From positions 49,494 to 75,499 of the forward strand of contig NW_003150782.1 of assembly GCF_000003605.2 (NCBI RefSeq): DNA of 26,006 bases, in the 5' to 3' direction. The notes under the pieces are model-generated. The model saw only the letters and a list, made by a program, of their open reading frames with translations, ran no database searches and was not told the origin of the DNA. Below, in pieces: positions 1 to 9,700 of the stretch (positions within the stretch are counted from its first letter, which is position 1; every line of letters starts with the position of its first letter). A program made the translations under genes and the position numbers. This DNA comes from Saccoglossus kowalevskii (lineage: Eukaryota; Hemichordata; Enteropneusta; Harrimaniidae).

Positions 1-1422
1 CTCTGCTTTGTATGCAAATCAACTTAAATAGTTAGTTGTGTCCAGTGGAGGGAGAAGTCAACAGTACTGTTGCCTCCTGAGAAACTACATCTTCAAACAC
101 TGCAATCTCTGAAGTGCGTTTTTAAACTAGTATTATAAAAACTCTATCATTCTGTTCTAATAGCTGAAACATATTCCTGTGAGTTTTCATTTGTCGAATG
201 AACTGTTTGTCAAATACAGAATACATATATTTTAGAATAATTTTCTTTTTAAAATGTGGATGAAATGTTTTGCTTTTAATGTATTTTTTGTGTATTGTTT
301 TTGATTTGATAACTTTTGACTAAACAGATTTTCTATTAGCTTCAGATCTTGATCAAAGTTTGGCACCCAGTTCATAGCAGTGCTTATATTGATTTTCTGA
401 CATCTTGTTTTCTGTAAAGATTTTATTGGTAGGTTTGCAAATGTGTATCAGACTGTGCAATCTCTCCATAAGTTGGTTTTGAAACCCAGTATGGGATTCT
501 GAGATACATTACCAAGGATATTATTACAAGATAAATCATTTGCTTCATTGAACACATACAACAATGCATATTTCCACTGAGATCAGTGACCTTTAATGTG
601 TATCACCAGTGATCAGTCAAGTAGAAACAGTCAAAATATTTTATCAGATTTTCTCAATTTTTGCATGATATTTTCATACAGGACATCTCAGGGAAGACTG
701 ATGAATAAGGTGACCAAGTTTGATAAAGTCTAGAATAGAATTAGTAAAGTTATTATGCACACAATAACAATTATTAACTACGACGACAACAACAACGACG
801 ACGACGACGACAACGCCGGACAAAATTTTTCCCTTAATATACCTTTCCCTTCCATCTTTGATGGTACGGGCAAGGTAATTAAAACCACTGATAAAGATTG
901 TTACAAAATTAGTCAAGTCGGCTCTGTGGCACAAGTGTGAACACTCTAATAGTTAATTATGCAAATAAGTTAATAAATATGCAAAATTTGTATCAAAATT
1001 GAATCAGACTGGAATTTCATCAGCAAGCAGGTGCTATATTTGTATCTTCAGAAGACATGTACAGTGCGAGCTCATTCTGTTATTATTTTGGGTGGGCTAA
1101 ACACTAAAAATGAAAACATTTTGACCGCAGAATAAACTCTGTTCAATGGACAGCAAATTAATGACTTAATTGATTACAGATTCAGTTAAAGGAAACTTCA
1201 AAAGAAATCAAGACTTTTTTGTCACTGTTTCACAGTGTTACTTTGCCATGTCATGATCACATAGCAAGGCTGTACACAATACATAATGTGAACACCCACC
1301 ACAAGTTTTAAGCATTTCATTGTTCAATACACTGCTTTATTCATCTTAAGATAACAATAATAGTTACTATTTAGAGTCTACATAACCTTTACCCTTTAAA
1401 CTTTAACCTTACTATTGCACAA
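1..1422. other. Intergenic AT-rich DNA without a recognised gene
   Basis: No conserved coding sequence seen on either strand. The only open frames are a poly-valine frame caused by the GAC/AAC microsatellite and short frames in AT-rich DNA. Two perfect ATGCAAAT octamers lie here (12-19 and 959-966). Confidence 0.6.
779..816. repeat. GAC/AAC trinucleotide microsatellite
   Basis: Imperfect run of GAC and AAC triplets around ACGACGACAACAACAACGAC. It encodes Asp/Asn on one strand and poly-Val on the other, giving spurious open frames. Confidence 0.9.
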
Positions 1423-1538
1423 GACTCAATAGGCAGCAATAAAATTCACATGACAGGGCTCAATAGGCAGCAATAAAATTCACATGACAGGGCTCAATAG
1501 GCAGCAATAAAATTCACATGACAGGGCTCATCAGGCAG
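1423..1538. repeat. 34-bp minisatellite, about 3.4 copies
   Basis: The unit contains CTCAATAGGCAGCAATAAAA followed by TTCACATGACAGGG. The AGGCAG anchor recurs at 1431, 1465, 1499 and 1533, exactly 34 bases apart. Copies are nearly identical, suggesting recent expansion. Confidence 0.92.
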
Positions 1539-3501
1539 AAAAAAATGACACCACATGAGATACAACTATTTCCCCAATTGGTTATACAACACTTCACACT
1601 TTTGAAATCAGCCAAACAGAATGGTTGTTCTTTTGATATATTAGAAAGGAACAATAGTTCACAATACTTTTATCTGTTAAGAGATAGAAATTTCTCAATT
1701 CCAAAACAGAAGTAATTTGAATACATTATGCAGTGTTATCTTGACCATGTCTTTTGGCCAATCAAAGCAGGTGTTCTGATTCTGATTTAAAGCTCCCAGC
1801 ATTCCTTGTCAGTACAAACAAATTTGATTATGCAAACAAAATGTCATCAAGTTAAAAACAACAATCACACTGAGCATTTCTGTTGTATGCAAATCATGGA
1901 AAGACTCCCTATCACAGCAGTAATTGGCATTCAAACAAATCTGTTTCTAAATAGGAAATTATTTATAAGTAATTGGATTTAATAACAACAGCGACTGTCC
2001 TGCGACATAAATATCCTTTTTTCTCTTAACAGAGTAAGAATATGTGATAATTTTATAAAATGAAAATGTTCAAGATTTTTACTAAGCTGACAAGAATTTT
2101 CAGGTTTAATTTATAATTGTCAAATCTTAAACACAAGAAATATGTTAATTTCATACACATATTGAGGTTAACAAGTGGTACTGACAAAAATAAGACTCTG
2201 ATCCAAATACATTTCACAAGTCAATATTACATAATATTTGCCAAAATATATAATGACTAAATTACAATATTTTACAATATCACAATTTTTTAAAGTAAAT
2301 GATAAAAAAATATGTAGTGACTGCTGCTGTTTGGCTCGATTTCAACTACTAAAATGAAACAACCAATCCAACAGTTTTCACTATTTATAAAGAGTACATC
2401 AATGCAACCTTGACTTTTGGCAAGAAATAAAATTAGGTACTGTGTGGCAATGACAATCACAAAGATGAATTCATTTAATTATGCACATAATATGTAATAA
2501 ACAGAAAAGGTTTCATTTACAGATCACTCATATGTAAAAACAGATGAGTGGGTTCGTAACAACTAATGAGTTATACTCTAATAATGGTATTTTATAATTT
2601 AATAAATAGCCACTCACAAAACAGGGGGTTCCTATGACATCAATTATATGCAAATATCAGTTTAATTTATGTAATAAATAGTCAACCATGCAATAGATTG
2701 CCATGTAAATAGTCAATTAGAAGCAAGTATCAAAATAATTTATGCATTTAATTTAATAAATAGCCAATTAGAAACTAAAGCAACAGACCAATAGCCTGCA
2801 TATGTTGTAATATATGCAAATAATTTAGCCAATCACGATGGACACTGGAGAAAATTGATCTTGATTACTCAGTTGTTTGTATATCAACTACAAAACACAA
2901 TAAATTGAACTACTCAGCTGCTTTCCCCCCCCCCCCCACCTCATTTCTTTTGTTGGAAGTTTAGAGCCGAGAAAGTAGTTGTAAAAATACACTGTAGCAC
3001 AACAATTTGAATCCATTTTTTGTTCTTTTTTATTAAAATATTGGGAAGAGTTTTAAATTTGCATTTTGTAGGCAATTTTAGAGGTTTTTTTTTGAATGGA
3101 TGAAACTTCAAAACAGAAGACTATATTTAAGACAACATATTTGAGAAAACAGTGGCCAGTGTATTGAAAAAAACCTGATCTCAATTTTTATAATGAAAAA
3201 TATCATAAAATAATGTCTCATTACTTTTCAATTTTGCATATGAAAAACATATTTCTTTAAGGATAGGGTGTGGGATTATATTCATTGCAAAGAATACTAC
3301 AAATCCCTGTCTGTATTGCAGACATTTTGAATCTATTAAGTATAAATTGGGTGTGAGAACCTGGGTAGATTCTGATCAGTGTTTCTAATTCTAAATGCAA
3401 GCATTGAGAAAAATTGTCGAAATATGTCCAAACACAATGAGAAGAGAACCTGGTAAATCTTTAGCGTCCAGTGACACATTATTAATGTCTACGTACAGAA
3501 G
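1539..3501. other. Intergenic AT-rich DNA with octamer and CCAAT motifs
   Basis: No recognisable gene. It contains three same-strand ATGCAAAT octamers (1887, 2648, 2814), a degenerate local series of AAATAG(C/T)CAATTAG-like words between about 2600 and 2840, and a C homopolymer at about 2924-2937. Confidence 0.5.
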
Positions 3502-3710
3502 TACTGTAAAATGACTAATTTTTACTGGGTTTAAATTTCGCTGATTTACCATTTCAGGTATATTCAGTGGGTTTAAAATTCAGTTTTATCATTTAGATAA
3601 TGTGTTCTATGCTAAATTTAACATATTCAATGGGTTTTAATTTAGTGCATTTCCCAGTCAGCGAAATAAACAAAATTAAAACCCAGTGAATAATTAATCC
3701 TTTTACAGTA
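3502..3710. mobile_element. TA-flanked inverted-repeat element (MITE), about 209 bp
   Basis: The left end TACTGTAAAATGACTAATTT ... ACTGGGTTTAAATTTCGCTGA is mirrored at the right end by TCAGCGAAAT ... TTAAAACCCAGTGAATAATT ... CTTTTACAGTA. Arms are about 43-53 bases with small differences. Ends CTGTAAAA/TTTTACAG with flanking TA fit a Tc1/mariner-type target-site duplication. No coding capacity. A second fragment with a similar end (CTGTAAAATCTTTTATTTTC) follows at about 3754, and GATTTTACAGTG at about 3853 could be its other end. Confidence 0.7.
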
Positions 3711-3930
3711 ATGCTAAACTTCAAATTTTCCTGGAATACCACCCAAGCACTAACTGTAAAATCTTTTATTTTCACTGGCATTTTGATGCTTTGAAGAAGG
3801 AACATACCAAGAAAACAATGAATTCTATTGTTCAATGTTGTCTGAATTTAGTTGATTTTACAGTGAACAGCAAAATTGGCCAAAAAAAAACTCCAGTGAA
3901 TAAGTAATGCATTTAAATTACAAAAATACC

Positions 3931-4260
3931 TAAAGGTCACACATCCTGGTACATGACCTCTCCCCTAAAGGTCAGACATCCTGGTACATGACCTCTCCCT
4001 TAAAGGTCACACATCCTTGTTCATGACCTCTCCCCTAATCGTCACACATCCTGGTACATGACCCCTCCCATAAATGCCACACATCTTGGTTCATGACCTC
4101 TCCCCTTAAGGTCAAACATCCTGGTACATGACCTCTCCCATAAAGATCACTCCTGGTACACGACCCCTTAAGGTCACACATCCTGGTACATGACCTCTCC
4201 CATAAAGGTCACACATCCTGATTCATGACCTCTCCCCTGAAGATCACACGTTCTAGTACA
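3931..4260. repeat. 35-bp tandem array containing AGGTCA/TGACCT half-sites, about 9-10 copies
   Basis: The unit is TAAAGGTCACACATCCTGGT followed by ACATGACCTCTCCCC. Unit starts at 3931, 3966, 4001, 4036, 4071 and about 4106 are 35 bases apart. A truncated copy at 4141 is followed by two or three more. Each unit carries AGGTCA and, 14 bases on, the inverted TGACCT, with about 9 bases to the next AGGTCA. Confidence 0.93.
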
Positions 4261-4763
4261 TTATCCTAAAACTTGAGGTATACTGTTGGAAATTATGGAT
4301 TACAAGAATTCATCAGAAAATACCAGGATATGCAACAGACAGGAGATCATACATAAAACCCATTAAACTCTAATTTATAGCAAAGAATCAGAAGAAACAC
4401 ACCGGGTGTTATTTTGTTTTAGCTACTAGTAAATAGGTATACAGGATGCCCTCAACATTTCAATTCAATTCTGATTGGTTAATATGCAATAACAGTATGC
4501 TTTACTTTAGAAATGGGTAAAATTTCTGAACTTCTGAGTTCCCAATGGCCACTATTTGGAATATAAATTCACAGTTGAGTCGAAGCTTATATACCAGGCA
4601 GAATTTAATACATCAAAAAAACAAGCTGCTCTCTGATTGGTCTGATTGTAAGGTGTTATGGTTGGGTAGCCAATTAGGTACACTTTTGTAAGTAGCTTCA
4701 TACTGACTCAAAATTCATTGGTGATGTGTGAGTATAAACTTTGAGTGAGGTGTTTGATAATAA
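4261..4763. other. Intergenic stretch before the plus-strand frame
   Basis: No gene or clear repeat. Contains GATTGGT/CCAAT-like words (about 4472, 4633 and 4671) that could belong to a promoter of the 4764 frame, but no TATA box or initiator can be fixed. Confidence 0.3.
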
Positions 4764-5111
4764 ATGAGCAATTATCGGTTTACTGTCTCAATGATGATTA
4801 TGACATTTGTAGCAATTGTCACTATACATGAGAAATACATGGCCTACATTTATCCTGATAACACTGAAACCATCTTGGTACACTCAAATAAGACAGGAAG
4901 CATGTTGCAATGGCAAGAGTTTTTGCCATTTAAGGATAATGGCAAGGGTTCATTAGTTAAACTGATAATATCAAAGTGGGGAACGATAAAATTAAAGAAC
5001 GTAGCTGGTGTGATATGCAATGAAGATCTCATTTTGAAGTCACATGAATTCCAAGATGATAATATAATCACAAGATCAACATTTCTAAATATACTAGATG
5101 CAAATGGGTAA
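4764..5111 (+). CDS. Hypothetical small secreted-type protein, possible first exon
   Basis: 115-residue open frame, not recognised. It starts MSNYRFTVSMMIMTFVAIVT, whose hydrophobic run (residues 7-21) could be a signal peptide or membrane anchor. A soluble-looking mixed region follows, with one N-glycosylation sequon (NKT, near residue 43) and a single cysteine. An in-frame TAA sits directly before the ATG and the Kozak context is poor (T at -3). The stop overlaps a strong donor-like sequence (GG/GTAAGT at 5108), so this could be a first exon. A TTTTACAG acceptor at 5524 would add only a few codons before a stop. An AATAAA at 5379 suits an unspliced transcript. It would converge on IRS. The absence of a known family leaves chance a real possibility. 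Confidence 0.35.
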   Translation: MSNYRFTVSMMIMTFVAIVTIHEKYMAYIYPDNTETILVHSNKTGSMLQWQEFLPFKDNGKGSLVKLIISKWGTIKLKNVAGVICNEDLILKSHEFQDDNIITRSTFLNILDANG

Positions 5112-5759
5112 GTTTGTGGAAAAAAGGTTCAAATTTGAAAATATGGACATTGTTGTGGAAAATGACCTCACATTCCACAATAAAACCTTTAGAAGTGTCC
5201 ATTGTACATGTATTCTGCCACACCATTAGTTGTAAATTATTTTGAATAATGCATGCTCAGAACTCGCATGTAATAGCATTATCATCACATATCCCCATAC
5301 ATTATTAAAGTTAAATATATATTCTAGTCTCTGACCCCAATGGTACAAATGTTTCATAATCTTCGAATGACTGAAGTGAATAAAGCGGTTACCAGGCAAC
5401 AGAAAGATGTTGTAATTATGAAATAAATGATAGTAGTAATTTTTCTGTGATCAATGTTGTGGGAAATTGCAAGTTTAAAAGAAAAGATGGTTAAAAAAAA
5501 ATTTGGGAAGCACTTGTTTTACAGGGGAATACATACAAGGATATAACCAGCAACCCAGGCCATAACATAGTTATCCAAGAATGGAACATATGATTATTTA
5601 GGTCTATAAGAACAATATATCTCAATATGTCTGCATTCTTGTGATCTTATATTGAACTAAATGTGAGAGATAAAGGAATAAGGATGTGAATTTTGAATCT
5701 ATACATTATTAGTCAAATCTTGTAGAATATGATTAAGAAAAAAGTCTTGACAACAAATT
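5112..5759. other. IRS 3' UTR / 3' flank
   Basis: DNA immediately downstream of the IRS stop codon on the minus strand. It should hold the IRS 3' UTR, but I found no convincing minus-strand polyadenylation hexamer and cannot set its end. No other gene seen apart from the possible tail of the plus-strand frame. Confidence 0.5.
5379..5384 (+). terminator. Possible polyadenylation signal AATAAA
   Basis: Canonical hexamer in GTGAATAAAGCGG, about 270 bases after the end of the plus-strand frame at 4764-5111. It matters only if that frame is a gene. AATAAA is common by chance in DNA this AT-rich. Confidence 0.2.
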
Positions 5760-6745
5760 TCAAAATCTTGTCTCACGTAGACTGGTAGAAATATTTTTTA
5801 AGACTTCCGATTTTGTGAAATCTATACTAGCATAGGCACTTTCTGTTTTGTCGTCACTCTCTGAAGTGCGTCGAAGTGGCGAGCGTGGTGAATGTGGCGA
5901 AGGATTTTGCCCATTCTCTTCTACATCCTCGCTTGGTCCTAGATCAAGTGATATGTAGTTTAAGACAGCTGCCTGTGGTTGTGGAGAGGTGTTTTGTTTA
6001 CCTGGACTGCCTGACGATGTGTTAGGCACCTCCACATTCAAATAATTGTCTGACGATGTGGCCGTAGACTGAAAATGTGTGGAAGTTACCGCTGGATGAG
6101 GAATATCCTTTGGACGAGGAACAGACATTTTTATTGTCCTTTCTGCTCTATTCTTACTCTCCAAATCTTTGCGCATCTTGTCCTTGGTTCCTATTTCAAT
6201 GTTTATGTACTCAGGTGGGTGGTGTGACATTTTCTTGAAATCTTTTGGTTGCCTAGGTGACAGACTTGGGGAAAGTTTTGGAGATTTTCGTGCTCCTAAT
6301 TCAACTTTCTCAAGTCTGTCTGCTGGAAGAGGTAGTCTTTGAGGTCGTGATGACTTGAGGCCTGTTTTTTGTGAACTATGACCCTGACCTATGTCCATTT
6401 CAGCATAATCACCTAAATTCTGTTTTTTTTTACTCAAGTCAATATTTATATAGTCATGCTTCCCTGTCATTGTTTGTTGGTTGGCACTTTCCTCCACTTG
6501 TTTTTCCACACTCTGTGATTCGTAACTCATCGGCATATAAGTATCAAGTGTTGGCAATTGTTTGGGCGTTTTCAAAGATGCGCCCGTCGCATAAACTACT
6601 TTTGGCTTGATGTCAACATTAGTGTAAGAAGGTGACTGGGTGACTGGTGCATTATGGGTATCATTGCCAATGCTTCCCGGAGTAAAACCCATGTAAGAGT
6701 CTATTGGAGTTAGAGTTGGTGTTACTGTCTTAATCTGTAAAGGCT
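5760..6745 (-). CDS. IRS: IRS terminal exon: C-terminal SH2-docking tail and stop
   Basis: Largest exon: 327 residues plus TGA. The first two bases (AG, after TTTGCAG) complete GAG with the previous exon. Tyrosine motifs by exon residue: SYMGF 17, SYTNV 40, TYMPM 69, DYINI 98, DYAEM 113, EYINI 179, NYLNV 234, NYISL 263, AYASI 304. PEYINIEIG matches the IRS1 Grb2 site [17 protein letters not shown] and SAYASIDF match the C-terminal SHP2 sites of IRS1 (LNYIDLDL, AYASISF), with PLRRTSES before the last as in IRS1 STRRSSED. The protein ends LRETRF. The middle is rich in lysine, proline and serine and looks disordered. No clear polyadenylation signal was fixed downstream. Confidence 0.96.
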
Positions 6746-9700
6746 CTGCAAAGCAATAGAATCATGATATTACAATAAGAGTCGAGTTATCGTGTTGAAG
6801 GAATATACACAGTTGGAAAATGAATGGTCAAAGCACGTCAAAGATAGAGCTGTTGGCCATTTTGAAATCTGATCTGAAAAACAAAATAAAATATTTCAAG
6901 TTTGCATAATGTTTGATGTTTGTACCAAGGTTGAACTATTTTTCATCCATACATGACCTTGATGCAGTTCTGGAATGGTCGAAATGCATGCATGAATGTG
7001 ATCCCTTGAGGCATGTCAGAGATAAAACACACACTACGAGTCAAAATGTAAATCTTCTTTTTGGCACTGAGGCTGGTCTGAACTAGAACTAAAAAGTTTT
7101 AGTCCAATACTTATTGAATTTAAATGCCAGCCACAAATATTTGAATATTGATTTGATATTTTAATGGCATCGCTGTCTAATGCCATTTTTGTAAATTTTA
7201 TAAATCAGTTAACATGTAAGCAAAAGCCGTCATGGATTGCCATTGGTTCATTCGTTCAAGAAATGCCAATCTTTATTCCTTGGAAACGCACACAATTTCT
7301 CTCAAAAACACAAAGTTGGGGATATAGGAATAAATTTGTGAAAACAAAGTTGCGCAATTATAATTCAACAAACATTGACAATGTGATGCCAAATTCCATC
7401 ACTAGCAGCAATACAGTAGTACGGGTGTACATTTGACTAAATAATGCTATGACGCAATCAGTCATTACTGGCAATGTACTGTAATGGGTTGAGCATATTT
7501 GTTTGAATCACTAAACAAGCAGCCTCTTGAATGAGATGCACATTTCAATCTGAGAATTGAAGATATCATCATGAAATGAACAAATCTGAATGAGATGCAC
7601 CTGATCCACATGTGTATAATATTAACGCAATCGGATTTGCGGTTTTTAACAAAAAGTCAAAATTACAAAAATATTCATCAAAATTAGAGAATTGAAAATA
7701 TGATCACAAAATGAACAAATTTGAGAGAGTTGCACCTTACCTTTGTAATGTGCAATATAAAAGCAATACATACTTGTGGTTTTCATTTTCAATTTTTGTT
7801 TTTTTATTTTCAATATCATTATTTACCAAAAATGACAAAAATATTCATCAAAAATAGAGAATTAAAGATACGGTATCATCACGAAATGAACTAATCCAAG
7901 AGAGGTCTACCCAAGGTACATATACACCAAGTATCAAAGCATTCAGTAAAAGATTGACGTGAACGACGAACTGTAAAATTATTAATAAGTCAACAGCGGA
8001 GCTAAAAATGTGATGTGCAACCAAAATGTAGAATCATTGCACTGAGCCATCTCCGAAAAACGTTGCACCTGTAACCCAATATGTATGATCTTGATATAAG
8101 GCCCTGACTACATTCACAGATGGCGATTTTAGAATTTTAGAGAAAATGGCCGTCAATTCAACAAGTTTGATTAAGTCACACAAAATGAGACAACCTATGT
8201 ATGGTATTACCAATTAGCATAATACTTGCAACTGAATCAGGTGATATATTAGTGGAGAATGAGCAAAAACAAAATGGCCGCCAGTTGGCCAGTTTTGTTT
8301 GAATCTTGATAAAAAATATGACTTGCACCTGTAACCCAAATAAGCATGATCATGACACAAAGTTTGAATGAAATTGCTCTGTTCATCTCTGAGGAGTTGT
8401 TCCAAACATGTTTACAAACTGTGATTTCAGGATTTCAGATAAAATGGCCTTCAATTTAACAAAGTTGATCAAAATCACAAAATAACACAACCTATGGTTT
8501 TAGAGAGTAGAACTTTCAAATGAATCAGGTGATTTTAGTCACTTTGGTCACAATTCCTGAGTGTGTGCAGGTGATGAATCCTCAGCTTTGAAACAAAAAT
8601 GATAGATGTTCAGTATAATGACATATTAATTATTTGTCATCTTCATTAGTGCTCCCACATTGGTTTCCCATATAATATTGTTGTATTGGGCTCTGCAGTG
8701 TAGGCATAAATGTCATGGACTTTAACTACAATTAAAACAGAACCATGTCAATTTCACCATGTCAACGTATACACAAACAATGTTTTTATTAACGATTTAC
8801 AGTTATCTATAATTTGTTAATTTCAATATGTTTATTATTAACAAACTAAATAAGAATTGTAATTTGTTATTGTTATGATGAAAAAAATATTATTTATTAT
8901 TATTACACGGATTAAAAATTTGAAAAAAAAACATTGGCAAAAACATAGTTTATGTTATTTATTTATATAATATGCAGGTTTGTGGGAAAGCAATATCACT
9001 GAATTCACAAACCAAATTCTACACAAACCTACCCTCCCTATTGCATCAATGGAAGAGCCCAAATGATAATAATGAAGACATCCAACTTATTCAGCAGATC
9101 GTTAATAATGAGGAGCAAATATTCTATATTCTTGTCAAATGAAACAGAATCTCTTTGTTATTCACACCCAGCTGGCAATATCAGGGTAATGTGAAATTAA
9201 CAGCAAAAATTAATAGCATACATCATGGTTAAAGTGACAGCAGTAACAATGTGCTTTGATGCTCTCTTGACAGGGAAGGTGAGGGCAATTATGATTTTGA
9301 AATGGATGTTAGCATCAACTTGTTATTAAAGACTCAGATGTCACACAAATGACAAATTGAGATGACTTTTGGTAAAAAACTGATATACTACTAATTGGTG
9401 CATCATGCTATAGGCGATGAGGTGCAAGCCAATTTTTAATCTACTCTTTTAGAATTAAACTTAATTCTCTCATCTGTGAATCAGTTGAACCCAGCGTAGC
9501 TATATGTATAGCAACTGTTTCGTTAAAGTACAGGGATTTCACAGGTTTGATGGCAGATGTTTTGTGATCTAAGAGACAATTGGGATTGCTCAGCTGGCGG
9601 GTTAAATTAGCGCATTAGCGTTTGTAATTAGTGAAATACATTTAGATATTGACGACTGAAGCATAGTGAGAATTATAACATACAAGCTGGTGATAACACA

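Noticed and set aside
674-934. 86-codon frame with a poly-valine run
   Set aside because: Produced by the GAC/AAC microsatellite; no other protein-like feature.
6371-6610. 79-codon plus-strand frame opposite the IRS terminal exon
   Set aside because: Shadow of the well-supported IRS coding sequence on the other strand.
7164-7436. 90-codon plus-strand frame
   Set aside because: Runs into the interspersed repeat copy A; composition is that of AT-rich DNA and no family is recognised.
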